64,000 bases of DNA from Streptomyces sp. S465 (GCF_026898115.1 NZ_CP114036.1:5202001-5266000); one strand, 5' to 3'. Shown: positions 23,745 through 33,488, numbered from the stretch's first letter. Made by a program: numbers and translations. Notes: generated by a model from the sequence alone, not told the origin.

Positions 23745-24671
23745 TCAGGTCAATGGCAGCCGGTAGAGCCCGCCCGCGAGCGGCTCCACCAGGCCGTCGG
23801 AGACCAGCCCGTCAAGCGCGCGGGCCCGCTGCACCGGCTCGTCCCACACCTGGTCCAGCACCGCCTGCGGCACCGGCGCCACCGCCTCCCGCAACACCGC
23901 GAGCAGCTTGCCGCGCACCTGGCGGTCCGTGCCCGCGTAGGTCTGGCCGCGCCGCGGCGGCCCGTCGTGCTCCGGGGAACCGGCCTGCCGCCAGGCGCAC
24001 AGCGCGACGATCGGGCAGCGCGCGCAGTCGGGGGTGCGGGCCGTGCAGACCAGCGCGCCCAGCTCCATCGTGGCGGCCGCCCAGCGCGCCGCGGTCCGCT
24101 CCTCGTCGGGGAGCAGGGCACGGGCCAGCTTGCGCTCGGCGGCGGTGGTGGCGTTCGGCGGGTACTGCGCACCGCTGACCGCGCGGGCGAACACCCGGCG
24201 GACATTGGTGTCCAGGACCGGATGGCGCTGGCCGTACGCGAACGAGGCCACCGCCGCAGCCGTGTACTCGCCCACCCCCGGCAGCGCCAGCAGCTGGGCG
24301 TGGTCGCTCGGCACATCGCCGCCGTGCCGCTCCCTTATGGCGGCCGCGGCGCCGTGCAGCCGCAGCGCCCGGCGCGGATAGCCCAGCCGGCCCCAGGCGC
24401 GGACCGCCTCACCGGGCGGCTCGGCGGCCAGGTCGGCCGGGCGCGGCCAGCGGGCGAGCCACTGCTCGTACACCGGCAGCACCCGGTTCACCGGGGTCTG
24501 CTGGAGCATGAACTCGCTCACCATCACACCCCAGGCGCCGGCCTCGGGGCGACGCCAGGGGAGGTCGCGCGCGTGCGCGTCGAACCAGTCGATGACGGGC
24601 CGGTGCAGTACGGCTCCGTCGGGGGCGGGGGATGCGGCGGCCGGGACGGCGGAAGCGGAAATGGCAGTCAT
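23745..24671 (-). CDS. mutY: A/G-specific adenine glycosylase MutY
   Basis: A 308-residue DNA glycosylase that removes adenine opposite 8-oxoguanine. Visible: the MLQQT helix, the helix-hairpin-helix LLALPGVGEYTAAAVASFA followed by catalytic Asp in VLDTNVRRV, and a [4Fe-4S] loop with C-x6-C-x2-C-x5-C spacing (CTARTPDCARCPIVALC). ATG 24671 is preferred to GTG 24689; neither has a strong ribosome site. The C-terminal NUDT-like domain of longer MutY proteins is missing, usual for actinobacteria. Confidence 0.93.
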   Translation of the reverse strand: MTAISASAVPAAASPAPDGAVLHRPVIDWFDAHARDLPWRRPEAGAWGVMVSEFMLQQTPVNRVLPVYEQWLARWPRPADLAAEPPGEAVRAWGRLGYPRRALRLHGAAAAIRERHGGDVPSDHAQLLALPGVGEYTAAAVASFAYGQRHPVLDTNVRRVFARAVSGAQYPPNATTAAERKLARALLPDEERTAARWAAATMELGALVCTARTPDCARCPIVALCAWRQAGSPEHDGPPRRGQTYAGTDRQVRGKLLAVLREAVAPVPQAVLDQVWDEPVQRARALDGLVSDGLVEPLAGGLYRLPLT

Positions 24672-24921
24672 CGCTCTCGATCCTGACACGACGGGACGGC
24701 TCGCGGGGGCCCAGGGCGCGGGCGTTCGGGTCGAGCCGCGTCACGTCGCCCCGAAAACGCGCAATCCGGGCACCGGCGCGGGAACGGATGGCCGCGTGCC
24801 GCGCCGGGGTACGGCCTCGGGGCGGCCTCATGTGCCCGATCCGGTCGGATCATGAGAAAAGTAGGGCCTGGAGCGGGGGTTATTGGCCGGTAAGGCGGCC
24901 GATCTCTCGTAGAGTTTCCGC

Positions 24922-25785
24922 GTGGGATCTCTGCGCAATCCGATCGGGCCGCTTCCCTCCTCCATTTACTGGCGGCGGAGGGCCGTTGCGCTGGCCCTGC
25001 TCATAGCCATCGTGATCCTGGTCATCTGGGCCTTCGGCTGGGGTGGTGCGGGCGGCGGCGGAAGCGACGAGGGCAAGGGATCGGGCGGCGGGGGACCCGC
25101 GAGCACCATCACCCCGGGGCCCTCCTCGTCCGGGCCGGTGAACAGCGAACGGCCGGGCGGACGCGACGAGTCGGACGGCGGCGGCTCCGGATCCGGCGGC
25201 TCCGGCGGCAGCGGCGGTTCGGACGACGGCGGTACCGACGAGAGCGGCGGTGGCGCGGGCGGCGGCAGCGGCTCCGGCGGCGCGGGCGGCTCCTCGGGCG
25301 GCTCGGCGGGCGGTGCCGACGGCATCGGCACCGGGACCGGGCAGGGCCTGCCCGCCGGATCGAGCCTGCCGGACTGCCGCCGTGGCGACGTGGAGTTGAC
25401 GGTGCGCAGCGTCAAGGACTCGAAGGTCAAGAACACCTGGGCGCCGGACGAGAAGCCCACCTTCGAGATCGTCGTCAAGAACACCGGGTCGAGCTCCTGC
25501 AAGGTCGACTTCGGGCGCGCGGCAGCCTCGCTGACCATCACGGACGCCGACAACGCCCACGTCTGGGCCTCCGGCGACTGCCCGGAGGGCAGCGCCAGCG
25601 CGCTGGTCGAGGTGCCGGGCTCCGGCCAGACCAAGCGCACCGTGGAGTGGGACCGCAAGCGCAGCGCCGAGCACTGCGCCACCCCGTCGGGCAGCGCGTC
25701 GGCCAAGGCCGGCACGTATCTGGTCGAGGCGAAGGTGGACGGCCTCGGCACGGCCCAGGTGTCGTTCGTCCTCGCGAAGGACTGA
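24922..25785 (+). CDS. Membrane-anchored Gly/Ser-rich secreted protein
   Basis: A 287-residue protein: a short cytoplasmic tail (GSLRNPIGPLPSSIYWRRR), one membrane helix (about residues 20-40), a ~100-residue Gly/Ser/Asp linker, and a C-terminal beta-sandwich-like domain (residues 150-287) with two Cys pairs, DCRRGDVELTVRSV and KNTGSSSCKVDF. No enzyme motif. GTG 24922 follows a TAGAGT -10-like box by 6 nt, suggesting a leaderless transcript. Divergent from mutY. Function unknown. Confidence 0.75.
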   Translation: MGSLRNPIGPLPSSIYWRRRAVALALLIAIVILVIWAFGWGGAGGGGSDEGKGSGGGGPASTITPGPSSSGPVNSERPGGRDESDGGGSGSGGSGGSGGSDDGGTDESGGGAGGGSGSGGAGGSSGGSAGGADGIGTGTGQGLPAGSSLPDCRRGDVELTVRSVKDSKVKNTWAPDEKPTFEIVVKNTGSSSCKVDFGRAAASLTITDADNAHVWASGDCPEGSASALVEVPGSGQTKRTVEWDRKRSAEHCATPSGSASAKAGTYLVEAKVDGLGTAQVSFVLAKD

Positions 25786-25910
25786 GGGCTGAGCGGCTGA
25801 GGGTCACGGACTAAGGGCTGGGCCCAGGAGATCCCGGGGCGCCGTAACGCGTGCGGCGCCCCCGCCCACGTACCCGGCCGCGGGACGTACCCGGCCACGG
25901 GACGTACAGC

Positions 25911-25966
25911 GGCCGGACGTACCGGTGGTGTCGCTACCGGCCGGACGTACTGGTGGTGCCGTTGCC
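25911..25966. repeat. Two tandem 28-bp units downstream of disA
   Basis: 25911-25938 and 25939-25966 are near-identical units beginning GGCCGGACGTAC; a partial third unit and other GGACGTAC words surround them (25880-25990). They lie in the convergent gap between the Gly-rich protein gene and disA. Confidence 0.65.
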
Positions 25967-26000
25967 GGACGGCCGTACCGGCGCCGCTAGAGGCAGGCCG

Positions 26001-27107
26001 CTAGACGTACCGCTCCAGGATGGACGACTCGGCAAGCCGCGACAGGCCCTCGCGGACCGAGCGCGCCCGCGCCTCGCCCACGCCGTCCACCATCTGGAGA
26101 TCGTCCACGCTCGCCGCCAGCAGCTTCTGCAGGCCACCGAAGTGCTCCACCAGCCGCTCGATGATGGCGCCCGGAAGCCGCGGCACCTTGGCCAGCAGCC
26201 GGAAGCCACGCGGCGAAACCGCCGAGTCGAGGGTCTCGGGCGAGCCGGTGTAGCCCAGCGCACGGGCCACGATGGGCAGTTCGAGCAGCTCGGCGTGGGT
26301 CAGCCGGTCCAGCTCGGCGAGCGCGTCGGCCACCGTGCGAGTGCGCTTGGCGGTCGGCTCGGGGACGTAGTCGCGCGCCACCAGCTCACGCTCCGGCTCG
26401 ACGCCCGCGATCAGCTCGTCCAGCTGGAGGGAGAGCAGCCGGCCGTCCGTGCCCAGCTCGACCACGTACTCCGCGATCTCGGTGGCGATGCGCCGGACCA
26501 TCTCCAGCCGCTGCGCGACCGCGCTCACGTCCCGGACGGTGACCAGGTCCTCGATCTCCAGGGCCGAGAGCGTGCCCGCGACCTCGTCGAGGCGGAGCTT
26601 GTAGCGCTCCAGGGTGGCCAGCGCCTGGTTGGCACGGGAGAGGATCGCCGCCGAATCCTCCAGGACCCGCCGCTGACCGTCGACGTACAGCGCGATCAGC
26701 CGCATCGACTGGCTGACGGAGACCACCGGGAACCCGGTCTGGATGGAGACGCGCTGCGCGGTGCGGTGCCGGGTGCCGGTCTCCTCGGTGGGGATCGCCG
26801 CGTCGGGGACCAGCTGCACCCCGGCCCGCACGATCTTGGTGATGTCCTTGTCGAGGACCAGCGCGCCGTCAAGCTTGCACAGCTCGCGCAGCCGGGTCGC
26901 GGTGAACTCGACGTCGATGACGAAGCCGCCGGTACACAGCGACTCGACGGTCTTGTCGGTGCCGAGCACGATCAGGCCGCCGGTGTTTCCCCGGAGGACG
27001 CGCTCAAGGCCGTCGCGCAGGGCCGTGCCGGGCGCGACCGCGCTCAGGGAGGCACGCATCAGACCGTCGGCCTTGCCGGGTGCCGTTGCCCGGTCGCCTG
27101 CTGCCAC
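26001..27107 (-). CDS. disA: DNA-integrity scanning diadenylate cyclase DisA
   Basis: A 368-residue c-di-AMP synthase from GTG 27107 (GGAGG six nt before). The N-terminal DAC domain has CKLDGALVLD and the GTRHRTAQR catalytic motif; a central helical linker and a C-terminal HhH domain (VDGVGEARARSVREGL) follow. DisA scans DNA for branched structures and slows c-di-AMP synthesis on damage. It lies 708 bp downstream of radA on the same strand; radA-disA adjacency is widespread and RadA modulates DisA in other bacteria. Confidence 0.95.
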   Translation of the reverse strand: MAAGDRATAPGKADGLMRASLSAVAPGTALRDGLERVLRGNTGGLIVLGTDKTVESLCTGGFVIDVEFTATRLRELCKLDGALVLDKDITKIVRAGVQLVPDAAIPTEETGTRHRTAQRVSIQTGFPVVSVSQSMRLIALYVDGQRRVLEDSAAILSRANQALATLERYKLRLDEVAGTLSALEIEDLVTVRDVSAVAQRLEMVRRIATEIAEYVVELGTDGRLLSLQLDELIAGVEPERELVARDYVPEPTAKRTRTVADALAELDRLTHAELLELPIVARALGYTGSPETLDSAVSPRGFRLLAKVPRLPGAIIERLVEHFGGLQKLLAASVDDLQMVDGVGEARARSVREGLSRLAESSILERYV

Positions 27108-27329
27108 TGCACTCCTCCGTCGCAAGGTCTGTCGGTGCCGCGAGTCGCCCTGCCATGCCGGTGTGCGAGGCCACGTACGGGCGAGACCAGGGCAAAGTCT
27201 ACCGGCGGCCACCGGCCTCCCGTGGGGTCTCCCGGCGTACGCCCGTGGCCGCGAAACGGAGCGCGACTCCCCACGCGCCCCGCGCCCCACGGCCCACCGG
27301 CCCCCACCGCGCACCCTCACCAGCCCACA

Positions 27330-27715
27330 CGGCCGCCTGCCCGCTGGGCTACCGCGATGCCTCTCCGGCACCCGCGGTCACCTGCCCGCCAGGCCACCAC
27401 AACGCCTCACCAGGGCGCGCGGTCGCCTGTCCGCCGGGGCGCGGCGGCCGCGCCGCGATGTCTGGGCAGGTGCTCCGGCTACTTGCCCGTTGGGTGGGGT
27501 CTCGCGTGCTCTCGCCGGTGCATTCCGTCTTCCGCCTGCTGGGGTGTCGGGATGCCTCGTAAGGGCGCGCGGTCGCCTGTCCGCTGGGGTACCGCCGTCG
27601 CGCCGCGATGCCTGGCCGGGGTGCCCCGGCCAGGCCCGCCGGGGGCCGTCGTGCCTGGCCAGGGCACACACGGCCACCCGCTCGCCGGGGCACCGCCGCG
27701 CTTATCGAGCGCCCA
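27330..27715. repeat. Degenerate ~45-bp repeats in the disA-radA gap
   Basis: The 708-bp gap 27108-27815 has no convincing gene. About five diverged copies of a unit starting CGGTCGCCTGCCCGC, with GCGCGCGGTCGCCTGTCCGC exact at two places (about 27416 and 27567), fill its centre. Open frames here are repeat-driven shadows. Confidence 0.55.
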
Positions 27716-27815
27716 GCCGGTTGTGTCCCATCAGCGTCTCGCCCGTCACCGCAGCCACGGTCATCCGCACCGGACTCCGCACCCGACTCCGCACCCGACC
27801 GCGGCGTCAGCCACG

Positions 27816-29240
27816 TCAGCCGCGATCCTCCGCGGCCGACCGCGCCTTCTCACTCCGCTCCCGCCGCCGGGGCAGCACCCGCAGCGCGTCCCCGATGTCC
27901 GCGACCTCCAGCACCCGCATCCCGTCCGGTATCCGGCCCGGGTCGCCCGGTACCAGGGCGTGGGTGAAACCGAGCCGGGCCGCCTCCGCCAGCCGCCGCT
28001 GCACCCCGGTGACCCGCCGGACCTCGCCCGCGAGCCCCACCTCGCCGATGGCCACCAGGTTCTTGGGCAGCGGGGTGTCACTGGCGGCGCTGGCCAGCGC
28101 GAGCGTCACGGCGAGGTCCGCGGCGGGCTCGGACAGCTTCACCCCGCCGACCGTGGCGCTGTAGATGTCCCGCTTGCCCAGCGCGCTGATCCGGCCGCGC
28201 TGCTCCAGCACGGCCAGCATCATCGAGACCCGGGAGGTCTCCAGACCGGAGGTGGTGCGGCGCGGGGAGGGGATCTGGGAGTCGACGGTGAGCGCCTGCA
28301 CCTCGGCCACCAGCGGCCGGCGGCCCTCCAGGGTGACCGTCAGACAGGTGCCCGGCACCGGCTCGTCGCGGCGGGTGAGGAACAGCCCGGAGGGGTCGGC
28401 GAGCCCGGTGATGCCCTCGTCGTGCAGCTCGAAACAGCCGACCTCGTCCGTCGCCCCGTAGCGGTTCTTCACGCCCCGGACCAGCCGCAGCCGGGCGTGC
28501 CGGTCGCCCTCGAAGTGCAGGACGACATCGACCAGATGCTCCAGCAGCCGGGGTCCCGCGATGGCGCCGTCCTTGGTGACGTGGCCCACCAGCAGCGTGG
28601 ACATACCGCGCTCCTTGGAGGCGCGGATGAGCGCCCCGGCCACCTCGCGCACCTGCGCCATCCCGCCGGGCGCGCCGTCGATCTCGGGCGAGGCGACGGT
28701 CTGCACCGAGTCCAGGACGAGCAGCGAGGGCTTGACCGAGTCGAGATGGCCGAGGACCGCGGAGAGGTCGGTCTCGGCGGCGAGGTAGAGATGATCGCTC
28801 AGCGCGCCGATGCGGTCCGCGCGCAGCCGCACCTGGCTCGCCGACTCCTCACCGGTGATGTAGAGCGTGCGGTGCTCGTCGGAGGCGGCCTTGGCGGCGA
28901 CGTCCAGCAGCAGCGTGGACTTGCCGACCCCGGGCTCCCCGGCGAGCAGCACGACCGCGCCCGGGACCAGCCCGCCGCCGAGCACCCGGTCGAGCTCGTC
29001 CACGCCGGTGCTGCGCGCGGTGGCCTGACGGCCGTCGACCTGGCCGATGGGCAGGGCGGCCGAGGTGACCCGGCCGGGTGTGGTGGTCCGCACCGCGGGC
29101 GCGCCGTACTCCTCGACCGTGCCCCACGCATGGCACTCCGGGCAGCGGCCGAGCCACTTGGCGGTGGTCCAGCCGCACTCCGTGCAGCGGTAGGAGGGCC
29201 GGTCCTTGGCGGATGAACGGGAGGAGCTACGGGCAGCCAT
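27816..29240 (-). CDS. radA: DNA repair protein RadA
   Basis: A 474-residue RecA-like branch-migration helicase. N-terminal zinc finger CTECGWTTAKWLGRCPEC, Walker A GEPGVGKSTLLLDV near residue 98, the RadA-specific KNRYG motif, and a C-terminal Lon-protease-like P domain (KNLVAIGEVGLAGEVRRV). It extends heteroduplex DNA during recombination repair. Start ATG 29240. disA follows after a repeat-filled gap. Confidence 0.95.
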   Translation of the reverse strand: MAARSSSRSSAKDRPSYRCTECGWTTAKWLGRCPECHAWGTVEEYGAPAVRTTTPGRVTSAALPIGQVDGRQATARSTGVDELDRVLGGGLVPGAVVLLAGEPGVGKSTLLLDVAAKAASDEHRTLYITGEESASQVRLRADRIGALSDHLYLAAETDLSAVLGHLDSVKPSLLVLDSVQTVASPEIDGAPGGMAQVREVAGALIRASKERGMSTLLVGHVTKDGAIAGPRLLEHLVDVVLHFEGDRHARLRLVRGVKNRYGATDEVGCFELHDEGITGLADPSGLFLTRRDEPVPGTCLTVTLEGRRPLVAEVQALTVDSQIPSPRRTTSGLETSRVSMMLAVLEQRGRISALGKRDIYSATVGGVKLSEPAADLAVTLALASAASDTPLPKNLVAIGEVGLAGEVRRVTGVQRRLAEAARLGFTHALVPGDPGRIPDGMRVLEVADIGDALRVLPRRRERSEKARSAAEDRG

Positions 29241-29450
29241 GCCGTAACGCTAGCGTCGGCCACCGACAGAGCCGAACGGTGGCCGCGACGGCCGCGCTGT
29301 GCCATGTGGGGAGGGCACCGGTCGCATAGCAGGTCGCGGCCACCGAAGAGGGACACCTGTCCCCTTATGAGCGAGATGGTCACCCGTAAGGGTTAAAACC
29401 GCGCAAGTGGCGTGAGGAAGTCTGCATCATCCGCCTACCGTCGCCGGGTG

Positions 29451-31145
29451 ATGAGCAGCAGGTCCGAGCACTCGACACAGGCCACCACCGGCGCACACCG
29501 GGCGCAGCGCCGTGCGCCCCGCTCCACCACCACCCGCCCCCAGCGGCCTCCCGAACGCTACGAGCCGTATCTCGACGGCCTGTTCACCTACTGCCTGTCC
29601 GCCCTGTGCGAGCACGACGCCGCGGCCGTCGCGGTGGGCGATGTGCTGGCGGTCTCCGAGCGCCGCCACGGCCGGGGCCGGGGTCGGGGCCGGGGCCGGG
29701 GGAACGGGGAGGTCGAGCTGTCCCGCCCCTGGCTCTACGCGGTCGCCCGCTGGGCCTGTCTGCGCAAGCTCGCCGAGCGTCGCGGCGGTACGGGGACGGA
29801 CACCCCGGGCGACGGCGCCGAGACCGAGCTGCCCGAGCCCATCGCCGCCCATCGTCGCCGCGAACTGGCCGCGCTGGCCTGGCCGGAGGCCGCCGGAACC
29901 AGCGCCGAGCAGCGCGAGGCGCTCGAACTCGCGGTGCGCCACCGGCTCGGCCCGTCCGAGGTGGCCGCCGTGCTCGGCAAGGGCCAGGAGGAGACCCGCG
30001 CCCTGCTCTCCAGCGCCGCCTGCGAGGTGGAGCGGACCCGCGCCGCACTCGCCGTCGTCGAGCTCGGCCACTGCCCGGTGGTCGCCCGGCTCGCGGGCGA
30101 CACCCAGGTGCTGCTCTCCGCCGCGCTCCGCCGTGAGCTGGTGCGCCATGTGGACGACTGCCGGGAGTGCCGCCGGATGGCCGAGCGGGCCACGGCCGAC
30201 GGACCCTGGCCCGGCACGGCGGCCGCGCCCGCCGCGCTGCCGGTGGTGGAGGCGCCGCGCGCCGCCGTGCACGCCGCGATGCTGGGCGCGCTCAGCGGCC
30301 GCCCCGCCCGCGTGGGCGCCGGGCCCCGGTTCGACCGGCGCGGCTTTCCGCTGGAGCCCCAGGACCGGGCCGCCCGCCGCAGCCGGATGCGCAGCCGCGC
30401 GGTGACGACGACGGTGGTCGCGACGGTCGTGGCGGCCCCGGTGCTGGCCCTGTGGGCCGCCTACCGGGGCGCCCCGCTCGCCGGTGACGAGCACGACACG
30501 GACTCGGTGGCCGCCGCCGACGTGGACGGCACGGACCAGGCCCCGGCCGGTCAGGACCGGCCCGCCCGGCGCTCGTACGAGCAGACGGGCGGCGCGCAGG
30601 ACCGTTCCGGCACGCGGTTCGGCCCCGGCCGGGACGCCGAGGCGGAGCGGCCGGGGCCGGATGTGTCGGTCGAGGTCATCGGAAAGGGCGCCGACACGGC
30701 CCGCCCGGACGGCTCCCCGGCCGGTGGCGGCCGCCCCGCCGACGGCTCCGGACCCTCCCGGCCCGCCCCCGGACCGGGACGGCTCACGGTCACGGCACAG
30801 CCCGAGGGCGAGGTGACGGTCATCACCCTCACCGCGTCCGGCGGCTCCCCGGTGCACTGGTCGGCCTCCGCCGGGGCCTCATGGCTCCAGCTGAACCACA
30901 CGGCGGGGATGCTGCGGCCCGGCGACTCCACGACCATCACGGTCTCGGTGGACCACGACCGCGAGCCGGCCGGCCACTGGAGCGCACGCCTCACGGTGGC
31001 CCCGGCGGGCGCGGTAGTCCTGATCGAGGGCCGAGGCACAACCCCCGACCCCACCCCCACACCCCCCTCCGGGACCCCGACCCCAGCACCGGCCACCCCA
31101 TCACCCGCCCCCTCCAGCACACCCGCCGCGAACCCCCAGCACTGA
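29451..31145 (+). CDS. ECF-sigma-like membrane protein with BACON-like ectodomain
   Basis: A ~564-residue mosaic. Residues 30-205 resemble ECF sigma regions 2 and 4 (LFTYCLSALCEHDAAAVAV, SAEQREALELAVRHRLGPSEVAAVL); next is a zinc-binding anti-sigma-like HxxxCxxC (HVDDCRECRRM), one membrane helix near residue 320, a long disordered linker and a BACON-type beta-sandwich (WSASAGASWLQLNHTAGML). A Pro/Thr tail ends the protein. A TACCGT hexamer lies 6 nt before GTG 29448, so start 29448 or 29451 on a leaderless mRNA is likely. A sigma and anti-sigma fused to a surface domain may be a one-protein sensor. Confidence 0.7.
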   Translation: MSSRSEHSTQATTGAHRAQRRAPRSTTTRPQRPPERYEPYLDGLFTYCLSALCEHDAAAVAVGDVLAVSERRHGRGRGRGRGRGNGEVELSRPWLYAVARWACLRKLAERRGGTGTDTPGDGAETELPEPIAAHRRRELAALAWPEAAGTSAEQREALELAVRHRLGPSEVAAVLGKGQEETRALLSSAACEVERTRAALAVVELGHCPVVARLAGDTQVLLSAALRRELVRHVDDCRECRRMAERATADGPWPGTAAAPAALPVVEAPRAAVHAAMLGALSGRPARVGAGPRFDRRGFPLEPQDRAARRSRMRSRAVTTTVVATVVAAPVLALWAAYRGAPLAGDEHDTDSVAAADVDGTDQAPAGQDRPARRSYEQTGGAQDRSGTRFGPGRDAEAERPGPDVSVEVIGKGADTARPDGSPAGGGRPADGSGPSRPAPGPGRLTVTAQPEGEVTVITLTASGGSPVHWSASAGASWLQLNHTAGMLRPGDSTTITVSVDHDREPAGHWSARLTVAPAGAVVLIEGRGTTPDPTPTPPSGTPTPAPATPSPAPSSTPAANPQH

Positions 31146-31208
31146 GGCACGGCGGCGGGGCCGCGCGTCAGGTGGGCGCGGTCGGTCGGCGGGCGGGCCC
31201 CAGGCGGG

Positions 31209-32126
31209 TCAGTCGGCCGGGCCCGTCGGGACGGCCGGGTCGGCCGGCTCCGTCGGGACGGCCGGGGCGACCGGGTCCGCCGGGTGTGGTGCCAGCATCG
31301 GCAGCGACGACGCCAAGCGCTGCTCGCACAGCTCGGCCAGCCGGTCGTACCCGGCCTTGCCCATCAGCTCCGTGAGTTCCGGCCGGTAGGACCGGAACAC
31401 CGGCTCACCGCCCCCGTGCGCCGATGTGGCCGAGGTGCACCACCAGTGCAGGTCGTGGCCGCCCGGCCCCCAGCCGCGCCGGTCGTACTCGCCGATGGTG
31501 ATCCGCAGCACCCGGGTGTCGTCCGGCCGGTCGATCCAGTCGTAGGACCGGCGTACCGGCAGCTGCCAGCAGACGTCCGGCTTGGTCTCCAGCGGCTCGC
31601 GCCCCTCCCTCAGCGCCAGGATGTGCAGCGCGCAGCCCGCGCCGCCCGCGAAGCCCGGCCGGTTCTGGAAGATGCACGAGCCCTTGTGGCGCCGGGTCTG
31701 CCGCTCGCCGTCCTCGTCCTCCTGCACCCATCCCGAGGCGTGGCCCTCGTCGTGGAACTGCCAGATCTCCGGGGTCAGCCGGGCCATATGGCGTCCGACC
31801 CGCTCCTCGTCCTCCTCGTCGGAGAAGTGCGCGCCGAGCGTGCAGCAGCCGTCGCTGGCCCGCCCGGCCTGGATGCCCTGGCAGCCCTGGCCGAAGACGC
31901 AGGTCCACCGGGAGGTCAGCCAGGTCAGATCGCACCGGAAGAGCTGTTCGTCGTCGGCCGGGTCGGGGAATTCGACCCATGCGCGGGCGAAGTCCAGACC
32001 GACCTCGTCCTCCGCACTGGACGGCGTCGGCTCCTCGGCCTGCCACTCCAGGACGGCCTGCTGGTCTGTGTCAACGGCCCGCCGGTCTTTGCCTTTGTCC
32101 CGCTTCGCCTTTTTCGTCTTTGCCAC
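31209..32126 (-). CDS. Conserved cysteine-rich cytoplasmic protein
   Basis: A ~305-residue protein from GTG 32126 with a Lys-rich start (AKTKKAKRDKGKDRR). Conserved-looking Cys clusters, RCDLTWL, CVFGQGCQGI, DGCCTLGAHF, CIFQNR, GAGCALHI, VCWQLP and WWCTS, could bind a metal or Fe-S cluster. The last ~45 residues are Pro/Ala repeats (VPTEPADP-like). I do not recognise a characterised family. Divergent from the Ppx/GppA gene. Confidence 0.7.
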   Translation of the reverse strand: MAKTKKAKRDKGKDRRAVDTDQQAVLEWQAEEPTPSSAEDEVGLDFARAWVEFPDPADDEQLFRCDLTWLTSRWTCVFGQGCQGIQAGRASDGCCTLGAHFSDEEDEERVGRHMARLTPEIWQFHDEGHASGWVQEDEDGERQTRRHKGSCIFQNRPGFAGGAGCALHILALREGREPLETKPDVCWQLPVRRSYDWIDRPDDTRVLRITIGEYDRRGWGPGGHDLHWWCTSATSAHGGGEPVFRSYRPELTELMGKAGYDRLAELCEQRLASSLPMLAPHPADPVAPAVPTEPADPAVPTGPAD

Positions 32127-32209
32127 GGTGCAAGCGTAGGCCCCTCGGCGCAAACCCGGAGGTGGGACCTGTGCATGACATCGCGATCCCGCGCAGTAGC
32201 GTTCAGACC

Positions 32210-33139
32210 ATGAGACTCGGTGTCCTCGACGTGGGTTCGAATACGGTCCATCTGCTGGTGATGGACGCCCACCCCGGCGCGCGCCCGCTGCCCGCGCATT
32301 CGCACAAGGCCGAGCTGCGGCTGGCCGAGCTCCTCGACGGGGAGGGCGCCATCGGCCCCGAGGGCATCGACCGCCTGATCGCCGTGGTCAAGGAGGCCCT
32401 GGTGGCCGCCGAGGACAAGGGCGTCGAGGACGTCCTGCCGTTCGCGACCTCCGCCGTCCGCGAGGCGTCCAACGCCGATCAGGTACTCACCCGGGTCGCC
32501 GAGGAGACCGGCGTCCGGCTCCAGGTGCTCAGCGGCGCGGACGAGGCGCGGCTCACCTTCCTGGCCGCCCGCCGCTGGTTCGGCTGGTCCGCCGGGAAGC
32601 TGCTGATCCTGGACATCGGCGGCGGTTCGCTGGAGATCGCGTACGGAATGGACGAGGAGCCCGACGCGGCCGTCTCGCTGCCGCTGGGCGCCGGCCGGCT
32701 GACCGGGGCCTGGCTGCCCGGCGACCCGCCCGACCCGACCGACGTACGGGCCCTGCGGCGCCATGTCCGGGCCGAGATCGGCAGGAGCGTCGGCGAATTC
32801 AGCCGCCATGGGGCGCCGGACCACGTGGTGGCCACCTCCAAGACCTTCAAGCAGCTGGCCAGGATCACCGGCGCGGCGCGCTCCGCCGAGGGCCCGTACG
32901 TCGAGCGCCGGCTCACCCGCCGGGCGCTGGAGGAGTGGGTGCCGAAGCTGGCCGCCATGTCCACCCGGGAACGGGCCGGACTGCCCGGGGTCTCCGAGGG
33001 CCGGGCCGGACAGCTCCCGGCCGGGGCGCTGGTGGCGGAGGCCGCGATGGATCTGTTCGGCGTGGACCAGCTGGAGATCTGCCCGTGGGCGCTGCGGGAG
33101 GGCGTCATCCTCCGCCGGCTGGACCATCTGCCGACGTGA
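32210..33139 (+). CDS. Ppx/GppA-family phosphatase
   Basis: A 309-residue exopolyphosphatase/pppGpp phosphatase family member of the short actinobacterial (MTH/Rv0496-like) kind. ASKHA fold signatures: GVLDVGSNTVHLLV at the start, PFATSAVREASN, ILDIGGGSLEIAYG, and DHVVATSKTFKQLA. Catalysis would use polyphosphate or guanosine pentaphosphate. A TAGCGT box lies 7 nt before the ATG, suggesting a leaderless message. Confidence 0.88.
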   Translation: MRLGVLDVGSNTVHLLVMDAHPGARPLPAHSHKAELRLAELLDGEGAIGPEGIDRLIAVVKEALVAAEDKGVEDVLPFATSAVREASNADQVLTRVAEETGVRLQVLSGADEARLTFLAARRWFGWSAGKLLILDIGGGSLEIAYGMDEEPDAAVSLPLGAGRLTGAWLPGDPPDPTDVRALRRHVRAEIGRSVGEFSRHGAPDHVVATSKTFKQLARITGAARSAEGPYVERRLTRRALEEWVPKLAAMSTRERAGLPGVSEGRAGQLPAGALVAEAAMDLFGVDQLEICPWALREGVILRRLDHLPT

Positions 33140-33488
33140 CGACGCGCCTGGACGTGCCTCGACGCGCCTGGACCCTCTCCCGGCCTCCCGAGGCGGGCCC
33201 CCGGCCTCCGGCTTCCCGGCACAGCCACGCGCACGCGCACACACCGTCTCCCGACACAAAGCCACGCCCCTGACCATCCCCGACCTGACCACACAGCGTC
33301 ACCGAAGACCGCCCTCCCCAGCCCCGGCCGCCGCCTCACGCAGCCCTCACGCAACCCCGACCCGGCCGCGAAAACGGCGCCGGTTCAGCCGCCAAGGCCG
33401 CCGCATGGCCGCCGCAAGACCGCCCCGAGGCCACCGCGAAGGCAGCCGCAGTTCGGTTGCGGAGAGCAGCCGCCGTACGCTGTCCCTC
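33140..33488. other. Noncoding 349-bp gap
   Basis: No gene is supported. Near the left edge the word GACGCGCCTGGAC occurs twice. A TACGCT hexamer at about 33477 lies 6-7 nt before the next GTG and is probably its -10 box. Confidence 0.5.

Noticed and set aside
25851..29216. 1,121-codon plus-strand ORF opposite disA and radA
   Set aside because: Shadow of two confirmed genes and the repeats between them.
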